Positions 42,100 through 49,620 are shown, counted from the first letter of the stretch. The stretch is DNA of 64,000 nt from a bacterium (GCA_028719205.1 JAQUKH010000009.1:11082-75081), one strand, 5' to 3'. The notes: generated by a model not told the origin, from the letters alone. Numbers and translations: made by a program.

Positions 42100-44247
42100 A
42101 TGAATATTGATTTTATAATAGATAATATTGTTAACGATCTTAAACTTAAAAAAACACCGGTTAAAAATACAATAGACCTTTTTGAAGGCGGTGCGACCAT
42201 ACCGTTTATTTCAAGATACCGGAAAGAAATGACAGGTGATCTTGATGAAATAAATGTCCGTTTGATCTCGGAAAAACTGGAATATTACAAAGTTCTGGAA
42301 GCGCGGAAAGAAACTGTAATAAATACCATTAATGAGCAGGGTAAGCTCACGCCCGAGCTTGAACAAAAAATATCAGCCTGTACCGATAAAACGGTGCTTG
42401 AGGATATTTATCTTCCTTATAAGCCTAAGAAATCTACTAAAGGAACAAAAGCGAAAGAAAAAGGTCTTGAACCCCTGGCTGATTTTATTTTTAAACAGGA
42501 AAATAACGGCAAAACTAAAGAAGAAATAGTTTCTGTTTTTATTGATCCCGCAAAAGGCGTCGCGTCCTGTGAAGAGGCTGTGTCCGGGGCGCTGGATATT
42601 ATCGCTGAAAATATAGCTGATAATGAAAATATACGCTCATGGATAAGGAATACTATCCAGACAACAGGTAAAATTACTTCGAAGGCAAGAAAAGAATGGG
42701 CGGAAAAAGAATCAAAATATAAAAGCTATTATAATTTTTCCGAACTCCTTAAAGATTCTCCGTCACACAGGATGCTTGCCATACGGCGCGGGACAAAAGA
42801 GGAAGTTCTTTCGTGGAATATTGAAGTTAACGAAGATGAGATCATCAATTTTATAGAATTAAAAGTATTAAAACAACAGGATTTCATTTTTTATACGGAC
42901 CTGAAAAAAGCTATCCGCAACAGTTTTAAACGCAATTTATTCCTTTCCCTTGAACTTGAAGTTTTTAATCTCAGGATGGAAGAATCCGAGAAAGAGGCCA
43001 TAAATGTTTTCTCGAGGAACCTTAAGAATTTACTACTGGCGCCCCCGGCGGGAAACAAGGTTATAATAGGTGTTGATCCGGGTTTCAGGACCGGCTGTAA
43101 GGTTGCGGTGATCGATTCGAACGGGGATTTCAAAGAATATGCCGCGATCTTTCCTCACGAGCCGCATAATAAAAAAGATGCCGCTGAGAAAACTTTGCTG
43201 GGTTTTATCTCTAAATACAACGCGGAAATTATTTCAATGGGTAACGGAACGGCCTCAAAAGAAACCGATATTTTTGTCAGGGATATAATAAAGAAAAATA
43301 AATTAAAAGCAAGATCGGTTGTTGTAAGTGAAGCAGGCGCTTCGGTTTATTCCGCGTCTCCCGCCGCTTCCGCAGAATTCCCTGAGCTTGATGTTACTGT
43401 AAGAGGCGCGATAAGCATATCAAGGCGCCTGCAGGACCCTCTGGCGGAACTTGTCAAGATTGACCCGAAAGCGATAGGTGTCGGTCAATACCAGCATGAT
43501 GTCGACCAGAATGGCCTGAAAACATCTCTGGATCTCACTGTCGAATCCTGTGTTAATTATGTTGGCGTTGAACTCAATACGGCATCGGTTGAGCTGCTCT
43601 CTTATGTATCCGGAATAAACAAGGGAATAGCGAAAAATATAGTAAGCTACCGGTCAGAGAAGAACATGTTCAAGACAAGAGAAGAGCTTAAAAATGTTTC
43701 GAAACTCGGAGCCAAGGCGTTTGAACAATGCGCGGGTTTTTTAAGGATCAGGAATAGCGTGAACCCATTGGATAATTCAGCTATTCACCCTGAGACCTAC
43801 TGGATCGTTGAAAAAATGGCAAAAGACGAGAATGTGCCTCTTGATAAAATAATCGGGAATGATAAGGCCATTTCAAAAATAAATATCAAAAAATATGTAA
43901 CTCCCGAGTTTGGTATCCCGACCCTGAACGATATTTTGAACGAACTTAAAAAACCGGGTATCGACCCGAGAAAAGAATTCAATAGCATCGAATTCTCCTC
44001 AGAGATCAATGAAATTTCGGACCTGAAAACGGATATGCAGTTAACAGGTATAGTTACAAACGTCACGAATTTCGGCGCGTTCGTCGATATCGGCGTGCAT
44101 CAGGACGGCCTCATACATATCTCCAAATTAAGCAACCGCTTCGTTAAAAATCCCCACGATGTAGTTTCCGTCGGCGACACGGTCAATGTAAAAGTGCTGG
44201 CGGTGGATGCGGTGTTGAAGAGGATCTCGCTGGAGAGGGTGCAATAG
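42100..44247 (+). CDS. tex: Tex-type S1 RNA-binding protein
   Basis: 715 residues with the Tex order of domains: an N-terminal helical region, the YqgF-like core IGVDPGFRTGCKVAVID, helix-hairpin-helix motifs (VELLSYVSGINKGIAKNIV, ELKNVSKLGAKAFEQCAGFLRI), and a C-terminal S1 domain (about 640-715, TGIVTNVTNFGAFVDIGVHQDGLIHIS). Tex binds nucleic acid and influences transcription or RNA metabolism. It is separated from the pyrophosphatase by 48 bases. Confidence 0.93.
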   Translation: MNIDFIIDNIVNDLKLKKTPVKNTIDLFEGGATIPFISRYRKEMTGDLDEINVRLISEKLEYYKVLEARKETVINTINEQGKLTPELEQKISACTDKTVLEDIYLPYKPKKSTKGTKAKEKGLEPLADFIFKQENNGKTKEEIVSVFIDPAKGVASCEEAVSGALDIIAENIADNENIRSWIRNTIQTTGKITSKARKEWAEKESKYKSYYNFSELLKDSPSHRMLAIRRGTKEEVLSWNIEVNEDEIINFIELKVLKQQDFIFYTDLKKAIRNSFKRNLFLSLELEVFNLRMEESEKEAINVFSRNLKNLLLAPPAGNKVIIGVDPGFRTGCKVAVIDSNGDFKEYAAIFPHEPHNKKDAAEKTLLGFISKYNAEIISMGNGTASKETDIFVRDIIKKNKLKARSVVVSEAGASVYSASPAASAEFPELDVTVRGAISISRRLQDPLAELVKIDPKAIGVGQYQHDVDQNGLKTSLDLTVESCVNYVGVELNTASVELLSYVSGINKGIAKNIVSYRSEKNMFKTREELKNVSKLGAKAFEQCAGFLRIRNSVNPLDNSAIHPETYWIVEKMAKDENVPLDKIIGNDKAISKINIKKYVTPEFGIPTLNDILNELKKPGIDPRKEFNSIEFSSEINEISDLKTDMQLTGIVTNVTNFGAFVDIGVHQDGLIHISKLSNRFVKNPHDVVSVGDTVNVKVLAVDAVLKRISLERVQ

Positions 44248-44282
44248 TTCACCCTGTTTAATTCTGTTTTTTAAATTCCTAA

Positions 44283-44312
44283 TGTAGGGGCGATTCGCGA
44301 ATCGCCCCTACA
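44283..44312. repeat. Perfect 30-base palindrome (GTAGGGGCGA family)
   Basis: TGTAGGGGCGATTCG is followed directly by its own reverse complement, giving a perfect 15+15 palindrome after tex. As RNA it is a 12-13-bp hairpin that could end transcription of tex from the plus strand, though a long T run is absent. It is one of three palindromes in the 270-base gap between tex and the convergent minus-strand gene; the rest of that gap shows no gene. Confidence 0.9.
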
Positions 44313-44386
44313 AGAAAAATATTTTTACCTGAATGTGTATGGTATTTAATTATCCCATTAAAATTGTCAAACAAAAAATCTTAAGA

Positions 44387-44406
44387 GGGCAGGGCAAGCC
44401 CAGCCC
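44387..44406. repeat. Short palindrome (GTAGGGGCGA family, degenerate)
   Basis: GGGC-AG-GGC-AA-GCC-CA-GCCC followed by CCTACA, a shorter relative of the palindrome at 44283-44312. Confidence 0.6.
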
Positions 44407-44445
44407 CTACATTAATAACCGTAATCAAAATTGTTAAAAAATATA

Positions 44446-44477
44446 TTAAAAAGGGCGAACACATGGGTTCGCCCCTA
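44446..44477 (-). terminator. Repeat-derived terminator for the minus-strand regulator
   Basis: Stem GGGCGAAC (44453-44460) with GTTCGCCC (44467-44474), followed on the minus strand by TTTTTAAT. It lies 41 bases after the stop of the regulator gene at 44518 and also carries the GTAGGGGCGA-family end (CCCCTACAA). Confidence 0.7.
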
Positions 44478-44517
44478 CAAATGCAAAAATTATGGAAAAA
44501 ATTACTAATACTAACTT

Positions 44518-44883
44518 TTATACCGCTATTTCTAAAGATATTTTATCATAATCTATGGTTGGTGCTATTTTTCTGTTTGTCTCTGTTTTTTCAATCAAGC
44601 CCATCTGCCCTAAGTATTTCACGTCATCAGCGACATTTTTTATATCCCTGTTTATCATCCTTGCAAGTTCATTAATAGAGGAAGGTTTTTTTGCCTTGAT
44701 TATACGCAATAGTTCGAGCCTTTTAGGTGTTAAGGCCTTTCTGAACGCTTCAAAACTGGTGAAGTAAACGCCGGTTTCTTCTTTAATCATTTCCCCGCGT
44801 TCGATGGATTCACCTGTTTTTTCAAAATCATTTAATGCGCTTTTTAAATCTTTAATGCCTATTTTAATCTTTTTAAGTTTCAT
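44518..44883 (-). CDS. Winged-helix transcriptional regulator, orphan antitoxin type
   Basis: 121 residues. The centre (about 48-100) is a winged helix: RKALTPKRLELLRIIKAKKP, SINELARMINRDIKNVADDV with the recognition helix, then LGQMGLIEKTE. It resembles the regulators encoded beside TumE-type toxins (HVO_A0114-like). The expected toxin is missing; only an 18-codon frame that looks like its N-terminus precedes the gene (44891-44947). TTAGGTGA lies just upstream of the ATG as a ribosome site. Confidence 0.8.
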   Translation of the reverse strand: MKLKKIKIGIKDLKSALNDFEKTGESIERGEMIKEETGVYFTSFEAFRKALTPKRLELLRIIKAKKPSSINELARMINRDIKNVADDVKYLGQMGLIEKTETNRKIAPTIDYDKISLEIAV

Positions 44884-44890
44884 AATTCAC

Positions 44891-44947
44891 CTAAATACCG
44901 CCAAATTCATCTATGATTTTTTCATGCCTGACTAAATTTGCATCCAT
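44891..44947 (-). pseudogene. Possible N-terminal remnant of a TumE-type (DUF6516) toxin gene
   Basis: An 18-codon frame reading MDANLVRHEKIIDEFGGI stops at TAG, 7 bases before the regulator start. From memory, the start is of the kind found in TumE/DUF6516 toxins (M-x-A-x-L-x-x-H-E). A toxin gene is normally found in exactly this place, with its end overlapping the ribosome site of the regulator. A deletion fusing codon 18 to the toxin end would give this arrangement. It could also be a leader peptide. Confidence 0.4.
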
Positions 44948-44954
44948 CAATGGT

Positions 44955-44983
44955 ATTCTATACCAATAGCAAAAATTAATCAA
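44955..44983 (-). promoter_or_regulatory. Candidate promoter for the orphan antitoxin
   Basis: On the minus strand TTGATT (44978-44983) and TAGAAT (44955-44960) are 17 bases apart, 8 bases ahead of the short remnant frame. Confidence 0.55.
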
Positions 44984-45057
44984 ATATATTTTTATTTATT
45001 AGATATTTATTTTATGGTTGAAATTAATGATCAAAAGTAAAATTGTGGGGAAAATAT

Positions 45058-45090
45058 ATAAAAAAAGGGCGAACAAGGTAGTTCGCCCCT
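45058..45090 (-). terminator. Repeat-derived terminator after the small heat-shock operon
   Basis: Stem GGGCGAAC (45067-45074) with GTTCGCCC (45081-45088), followed on the minus strand by a run of seven T. The flanks CCCCTGCAA and the stem make it a member of the GTAGGGGCGA repeat family. It lies 20 bases after the stop of the exported heat-shock protein gene. Confidence 0.75.
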
Positions 45091-45109
45091 GCAAAAGAAT
45101 AAATCATAT

Positions 45110-45706
45110 TTATTTCTTTGGAAGTGTAATGACCAGCTTATTACCCTTTCTTTCATACTGCATTTTTGACGTGTCCGCGTCGGCAGGGACGGGAATGGAT
45201 TTCAGGAAGGTTGCGTAACTTTTTGAACTGAAATGTATATTCCCTGTGTCCTGTTTTTGTTCTTCTGTTCTTTCTCCTTTAATTGTTATATTCTGTTCAT
45301 TTACCCGAATATCAAGTATTTTCTGATTCAGTCCCGTAACATCTAATTCAATGACATACTTATTTTTTTCATTTTTTATTTCAAACCGGTCATCATAAAA
45401 AATATCGCTTCTGAACATTCCTTTATTAGGGTTACCTGTCCCGCTGAATGAATCCCTGAACATTTGATCCATTTCTTCCTGCATTAATTTCATCTCCTGA
45501 AATGGATCCCAGATATTTTCATTCGTTTTATCTTTATCCTTTTGTTTATTTTCTCTGGTATTTTTTTCCAGCTCTTTGATCTTTTTACGCAACACCTGGA
45601 TTTCTTTTTTTAAGTCTTCGACACTTTCTGCCGCGTATAATGGAAATGTTTCGAATATAAAAGCGGATAACATTAAGAAAATGATAAATATAATTATTTT
45701 TTTCAT
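45110..45706 (-). CDS. Exported small heat-shock protein (Hsp20/alpha-crystallin)
   Basis: 198 residues. The signal peptide (1-24, ending LYAAES) is followed by a coiled coil (about 26-58, VEDLKKEIQVLRKKIKELEK), a linker, and an alpha-crystallin domain (about 100-198) with YVIELDVTGLNQKILDI, ITIKGERTEEQ and KGNKLVITLPKK. Small heat-shock proteins are normally cytosolic; a signal peptide would place this one in the periplasm. The ATG at 45706 is chosen because GGAGG lies 5 bases upstream. It is co-transcribed with the cytosolic Hsp20 gene 17 bases upstream. Confidence 0.88.
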   Translation of the reverse strand: MKKIIIFIIFLMLSAFIFETFPLYAAESVEDLKKEIQVLRKKIKELEKNTRENKQKDKDKTNENIWDPFQEMKLMQEEMDQMFRDSFSGTGNPNKGMFRSDIFYDDRFEIKNEKNKYVIELDVTGLNQKILDIRVNEQNITIKGERTEEQKQDTGNIHFSSKSYATFLKSIPVPADADTSKMQYERKGNKLVITLPKK

Positions 45707-45723
45707 AAAAACCTCCAATGGCA

Positions 45724-46170
45724 CTATTTAACTTCGATCTTTACTTCTTTTTCTTTAACTTCTTCAGTTTTTGGTACATGAACGGTTAAAATACCGTTAA
45801 CATAGGAAGCCTTTATGTCTTTTGGATTAACAGAATACGGCAGATCGAAGCTTCGGAAAAATGAGCCATACTCCATTTCCTTCATAACATAATCCTTTTT
45901 CTTTTCTTCTTTTTCCTCTTTGCGTTCTCCGTGTAAAATAAGTTTATGGTCCTGCAAAGAAATTTTAATGTCTTCTTTTTTCATTCCGGGGACATCGGCT
46001 TTTATCGTGTATTCGTCTTTTGATTCTTCAATATCAACCAATGGTGACCATGCCGCCAACCCCTGGTTTTTTCCTCTTTTCGTCATAAAATAATCTCCGA
46101 ATAACTTTCTCATGTCGCTGTCAAAATCAAATAGATCTCTTTCCGGTTCCCACTTAATCAAATTTGCCAT
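45724..46170 (-). CDS. Small heat-shock protein Hsp20
   Basis: 148 residues of the typical cytosolic alpha-crystallin family. Seen are the core WSPLVDIEESKDEYTIKADV, PGMKKEDIKISLQDHKLIL, HGERKEEKEEK, FFRSFDLPYSVNP and the conserved end VNGILTVHVPK. The Lys/Glu-rich tail is normal. GGAGG stands before the ATG. It binds unfolding proteins without ATP. The first gene of a two-gene operon with an exported Hsp20. Confidence 0.93.
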   Translation of the reverse strand: MANLIKWEPERDLFDFDSDMRKLFGDYFMTKRGKNQGLAAWSPLVDIEESKDEYTIKADVPGMKKEDIKISLQDHKLILHGERKEEKEEKKKDYVMKEMEYGSFFRSFDLPYSVNPKDIKASYVNGILTVHVPKTEEVKEKEVKIEVK

Positions 46171-46220
46171 AATATGCCTCCTTTTTTTTGTTTTTAATTT
46201 AGAAAACTTTTATGTGATAT

Positions 46221-46248
46221 ATCATATACTTTAAAAATAATAAGTAAA
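46221..46248 (-). promoter_or_regulatory. Candidate promoter of the small heat-shock operon
   Basis: On the minus strand TTTACT (46243-46248) and TATGAT (46221-46226), 16 bases apart, about 50 bases before the Hsp20 ATG. No CIRCE element or sigma-32-like sequence was seen in this region. Confidence 0.5.
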
Positions 46249-46356
46249 TGGCCTGATTCTACTTTTGTTTGATTTTTTTCTAAGGCGATTTTAATTAAGT
46301 TTAAAGTCGACAAACAAATTAAAAAGAGTTAATATTAAAAAAAGCAGGAGGTGCGA

Positions 46357-46563
46357 ATGGCCAATAAAAATGAAACAAAAAATGAAAAACTTGCAAGGCT
46401 TGAAAAGGACTTAAAAGAGGTAAAGGGGACGTTGCCGGAACATTGTTATGGGAAAAACGGTTATATTGATTATCATAACGCGCCGGTATCCCTGTGGCAA
46501 AAGATAGAAGGTTTAGAAGAAGAAATAAAAGTGCTTAAAAAGGAACTTGGAATAAAAGATTAA
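46357..46563 (+). CDS. Small charged helical protein of unknown function
   Basis: 68 residues: a Lys/Glu-rich first helix (KNEKLARLEKDLKEVKGTLP), a short His/Cys/Tyr segment (EHCYGKNGYIDYHNAP) and a second coil (LWQKIEGLEEEIKVLKKELG). It could form a helical hairpin. AGGAGG lies before the ATG at 46357, which is preferred to the overlapping GTG at 46351. It is convergent with the ABC-F gene and overlaps its 3' end by 4 bases. Confidence 0.75.
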   Translation: MANKNETKNEKLARLEKDLKEVKGTLPEHCYGKNGYIDYHNAPVSLWQKIEGLEEEIKVLKKELGIKD

Positions 46564-48536
46564 TCAGAGGCGCATTGTCTTGCTCTTTCATCTAAAAATT
46601 CCAGGCGTTCATAAAGCTTTTTAATTTCTTCTGTTAAAAAGTTTGATCTGGATCTGGTAGAAGCAACTTCCTGCGAGTTTTTTTTATAAAAAGAGGCATC
46701 TGCGAAAAGCGCGAATATTTTTTTCTGTTCCGCCTCCAACTTTTCTATTTTAGGCATAAGCTCTTCCAGCTCGCGTTTTTCTTTAAATGATAGTTTTTTT
46801 AAAGCGGATTTTTCTTTTGGTTTTACTTGCCCGCCGTGGAGGGTAGGGTCTTTTACTTCCGACTTAGTTTTTTGGGCTGGAGCAAGGGCTTCCTGTTGTA
46901 CCTTTGTTTCAACTTGTCCGCCGTGGCGAGCCTGCCCGGCTAGGAGGGACTGGCTTAGGTAATCATCATATCCGCCGGGATATTCATTGATCACTCCGTC
47001 CCCTTCAAAGCAGATCGTTGAAGTTACAACATTATTAATGAAAGATCTATCATGGCTGACCAGAAGGAGGGTGCCCTGGTATTCAAGCAGTAATTCTTCC
47101 AGAAGTTCCAGCGTTTCGATATCAAGGTCGTTTGTTGGTTCATCCATCACGAGCAGATTAAAAGGTTTTGTAAAAAGCCTTGCAAGAAGAAGGCGGTTGC
47201 GTTCTCCTCCTGAAAGGACTTTTGCCGGTGATCTGGCTCGATCCGGTGGAAAAAGAAATTCCTGCAGATAACCGATAATATGTTTGGGTTTTCCGTTTAT
47301 GACCACTGTGTCATTATTGCCGCAGACGTTTTGAATTACACTTTTTTCTCCATCCAGCTGTTCCCGTAATTGATCGTAATAAGCAATTTCAAGGTTGGTG
47401 CCAAGTATTACTTTACCTTTTTGAGGAACAAGCTGACCAAGAAGCAGCCGTAACAATGTTGATTTACCGCATCCGTTCGGGCCGAGTATTCCTATTTTAT
47501 CACCCCGTGAAATTATGGTTGTAAAATCCTGTATCAGGTGATTGTTTCCATAAGCATGTCCTAATTTTATCGCTTTTATTACCTGTTCGCCTGAAATAGA
47601 GGCTCCCTGCAGATTTACGCGGACTAATCCTGTTTGTTTACGCTGAGTTTTCTTTGTTGCGCGTAAACTCTCCAAAGCCCTTACCCGGCCTTCATTACGG
47701 CACCGGCGCGCTTTAACCCCACGCCTTATCCAGACTTCTTCCTGAGCTAATTTTTTATCGAATTTATCCCATTGGGATTCTTCAGCATCCAGCACCGCCT
47801 GTTTACGTTCGAGGAATGTTTTGTAATCACATTGCCAATTATATATTTTCCCGCGATCGAGTTCAATAATCCTTGTAGCGATATCAGTCATGAACATCCG
47901 GTCATGTGTGACAAAAAATATTGTGCCGGGATAATCCTTAAGAAATTGTTCGAGCCAGTTTATCGATTCTATATCAAGATGGTTCGTCGGTTCATCCAGT
48001 AAAAGTACTTCCGGTTTTAAAGCCAGGGCTCGCGCTAATAAGACCCGACGTTTTTGCCCACCTGATAATTTTTCAAAATCGCTTTCAGGGTCAAGTTTAA
48101 CATGTTTGATGATATCTTCGATCTGATCGTTAACATCCCAGCCTTCTGAGTGGTCCAGTTCAGCTTGCAGGATGCCAAGCTGTTTCATCAATTCCGGAGT
48201 ATGTTCTGTCTGCAGGCGGGCGGTAAGGTGATGGTAATCACTTAAAAGCTTTCCGGATCTGCCTAAACCGGACAGGACAATATCAAAAATATTTCCTTTT
48301 ATATCTGAGGGGACTTCCTGCGGCAAATGAGCTACCTGGATTCCTTTCTGAACGACAACAAGCCCGGTGTTTATTTTTAACTGGCCCGCGAGAACTTTCA
48401 TTAAAGTAGTTTTCCCTGCGCCGTTACGTCCAAGCAGGGCTATACGTTCTCCCGGTTCCACCTGAAGATTTAATTTATCAAAAATAAGCGGCCCGCCAAA
48501 AGCGAGCGTGATTTCCTGTAAACTGATTAATGCCAT
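46560..48536 (-). CDS. ABC-F family ATPase (Uup type)
   Basis: 658 residues, no membrane segments, two ATPase domains. Domain 1 has Walker A LGRNGAGKTT, signature LSGGQKRRVLLARAL and LLLDEPTNHLDIES. Domain 2 has LGPNGCGKST, LSGGERNRLLLARLF and LVMDEPTNDLDIET. The C-terminal coil (about 575-650) is typical of Uup, which acts on ribosomes or branched DNA. Residues about 529-571, between domain 2 and the coil, contain two AGQARHGGQV/TLHGGQV segments coded by a dispersed repeat. A short hydrophilic linker is the only place such an insert would be tolerated. Confidence 0.93.
   Translation of the reverse strand: MALISLQEITLAFGGPLIFDKLNLQVEPGERIALLGRNGAGKTTLMKVLAGQLKINTGLVVVQKGIQVAHLPQEVPSDIKGNIFDIVLSGLGRSGKLLSDYHHLTARLQTEHTPELMKQLGILQAELDHSEGWDVNDQIEDIIKHVKLDPESDFEKLSGGQKRRVLLARALALKPEVLLLDEPTNHLDIESINWLEQFLKDYPGTIFFVTHDRMFMTDIATRIIELDRGKIYNWQCDYKTFLERKQAVLDAEESQWDKFDKKLAQEEVWIRRGVKARRCRNEGRVRALESLRATKKTQRKQTGLVRVNLQGASISGEQVIKAIKLGHAYGNNHLIQDFTTIISRGDKIGILGPNGCGKSTLLRLLLGQLVPQKGKVILGTNLEIAYYDQLREQLDGEKSVIQNVCGNNDTVVINGKPKHIIGYLQEFLFPPDRARSPAKVLSGGERNRLLLARLFTKPFNLLVMDEPTNDLDIETLELLEELLLEYQGTLLLVSHDRSFINNVVTSTICFEGDGVINEYPGGYDDYLSQSLLAGQARHGGQVETKVQQEALAPAQKTKSEVKDPTLHGGQVKPKEKSALKKLSFKEKRELEELMPKIEKLEAEQKKIFALFADASFYKKNSQEVASTRSRSNFLTEEIKKLYERLEFLDERARQCASD
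46825..46950. repeat. CCGCCGTGG repeat copies within the ABC-F gene
   Basis: Two related stretches (46825-46850 and 46912-46950) read ACTTG-C/T-CCGCCGTGG on the plus strand; the second continues with a GC-rich stem CCTGCCCGGCTAGG. They are translated on the minus strand as HGGQV-containing linker sequence. Confidence 0.6.
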
Positions 48537-48584
48537 ATAAAAACCTTATTAAGTATTTTGATGAAAATGGGTAATAAAAAAACT

Positions 48585-48612
48585 AAGGGCGATATATGAA
48601 TCGCCCTTTTTG
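48585..48612 (-). terminator. Terminator for the small Cys/His protein gene
   Basis: A 9-bp stem AAGGGCGAT (48585-48593) with ATCGCCCTT (48600-48608), a 6-base loop, T runs on both sides. On the minus strand it ends transcription of the gene at 48,669-48,779 ahead of the ABC-F gene. Confidence 0.75.
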
Positions 48613-48628
48613 TTGATCCTGTTATTTT

Positions 48629-48647
48629 TGCCTGCCTGCGGCAGGCA
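48629..48647. repeat. TGCCTGCC palindrome
   Basis: TGCCTGCC-TGC-GGCAGGCA, an 8-bp perfect hairpin in the 132-base gap between the ABC-F gene and the small Cys/His gene. Confidence 0.65.
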
Positions 48648-48668
48648 GTAATGTAAAATTAAAACTTA

Positions 48669-48779
48669 TTATTTTTTCTTGTGACTCGCGCAGAATTTTG
48701 ATTTGCCTGACGCGAAATTTTTACATTTTTTGCCTTCTTTTGTTTTACCTGCGCAACAAGCTTTTTTTGCATTTGCCAT
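48669..48779 (-). CDS. Tiny Cys/His (zinc-ribbon-like) protein
   Basis: 36 residues with an AAAGGAG ribosome site 6 bases before the ATG, which makes it a real gene despite its size. The pattern is CCAGKTKEGKKC, then FCASH: two closely spaced Cys, a Gly-Lys-Lys-Cys and a final Cys-x2-His, with many Lys. This is similar to the small C-x-T-x2-G-x2-C ... C-x2-H zinc-binding repeats called DUF5763. It may bind zinc and, given the charge, nucleic acid. Confidence 0.75.
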   Translation of the reverse strand: MANAKKACCAGKTKEGKKCKNFASGKSKFCASHKKK

Positions 48780-48926
48780 GTATTCTCCTTTTCGAATTAA
48801 AGACGGAAAAAATTATCCATCCTGCGGTTAATACTCCAACCAGTTATATCGACAATCTAACAAATAATCTTAATTTTTTTATATTATAGCACTCTTTGCG
48901 CAGGAAATCAGATTTAATTTTAAATT

Positions 48927-49202
48927 TTATTTAATATTGGTTTTATTAATTCTTATTTTTCTTTTCAGGATCATCTCTTTTTTTTCTTTTGGAAGTTTTT
49001 TTATCGCGCTTTCGAGCCTGAGCGCTCTGCCTTTTTTCCCGATTTTTTTCTTAAATACTAATTCCAGGGGTGATTTTCCTCTTAAATATTTTGAGCCTTT
49101 ACCCTCCTGATGTTCCTTAAACCTTCTTTTTATATCAGTTGTAATACCTGTGTATAAACTTTTATTTTTACATCTTATTATATACAAAAACCAGTTGATC
49201 AT
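48927..49202 (-). CDS. GIY-YIG family protein (UPF0213/YhbQ type)
   Basis: 91 residues. The GIY-YIG motif reads FLYIIRCKNKSLYTGIT with the catalytic Tyr, and the metal- or Arg-bearing motif is DIKRRFKEHQEGKG. The rest, AIKKLPKEKKEMI, completes the fold. Members of this small family are presumed nucleases; their substrate is not established. It lies on the minus strand, just ahead of the second copy of the hairpin repeat. Confidence 0.88.
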   Translation of the reverse strand: MINWFLYIIRCKNKSLYTGITTDIKRRFKEHQEGKGSKYLRGKSPLELVFKKKIGKKGRALRLESAIKKLPKEKKEMILKRKIRINKTNIK

Positions 49203-49206
49203 TAAA

Positions 49207-49296
49207 TTGTCCCCTTCGAGGATAACAAGGACTAGAAGCGGAAAGAACCTGGCTTTCAGCCATCCCGATAAAATCGGGACGCTTAAGTCTTGTTTA
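49207..49296. repeat. Dispersed hairpin repeat, copy 2, intergenic
   Basis: Copy of the repeat at 30706-30786, but here in a non-coding gap. The outer arms AACAAG/CTTGTT and AAGCG/CGCTT are kept. The inner 3' arm is replaced by a second palindrome, TCCCGAtaaaaTCGGGA. Read with copy 1, it shows which arm pairings are conserved. Confidence 0.85.
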
Positions 49297-49299
49297 TTC

Positions 49300-49473
49300 C
49301 TAGCTAAACTTGTAACCTAACCATACGCCGATCATTCCACCGGCGCCGCTTCCAAGTATAGAGGCAACAGAAAATGTGTCAGCTCCCAGAAATATAACAA
49401 AATACTGTCCAATAATTGAGCCGGCGATCATTCCGATCAGGATCATTGTTTTTCGAGACATAATGTTAAGCAT
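49300..49473 (-). CDS. Small glycine-zipper membrane protein
   Basis: 57 residues when started at the ATG at 49473, with two predicted hydrophobic helices. GMIAGSIIGQYFVIFLGA and ILGSGAGGMIGVWLGY carry GxxxG spacing of the kind that packs membrane helices. No clear ribosome site is present; an in-frame ATG at 49461 and a TTG at 49497 are alternatives, so the start is uncertain. No function is recognised. Confidence 0.5.
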   Translation of the reverse strand: MLNIMSRKTMILIGMIAGSIIGQYFVIFLGADTFSVASILGSGAGGMIGVWLGYKFS

Positions 49474-49591
49474 ACTACTATTTTTAATGGTTCTCAAGTT
49501 TTTTTATTTGTTGCCACTTTTTTCTAAGCATAATATAATAACAGAGTATGAAAAATGAAAAAATACCGTGCTAAAATAAAAAAATAAGTTT

Positions 49592-49620
49592 TTTACAAAT
49601 TTTAAAAAATTTGGTATCAT
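49592..49620 (+). promoter_or_regulatory. Candidate promoter for the HEAT-repeat gene
   Basis: TTTACA (49592-49597) and TATCAT (49615-49620) are 17 bases apart, 32 bases ahead of the GTG start at 49652. Confidence 0.55.

Noticed and set aside
44518-44983. Functional type II toxin-antitoxin module
   Set aside because: Only the regulator is intact; the upstream frame is 18 codons long, so no working toxin is encoded.
46171-46356. CIRCE/HrcA or sigma-32 site ahead of the heat-shock operon
   Set aside because: I looked for TTAGCACTC-type arms and a CTTGAAA -35 and found neither; only an ordinary sigma-70-like promoter is visible.
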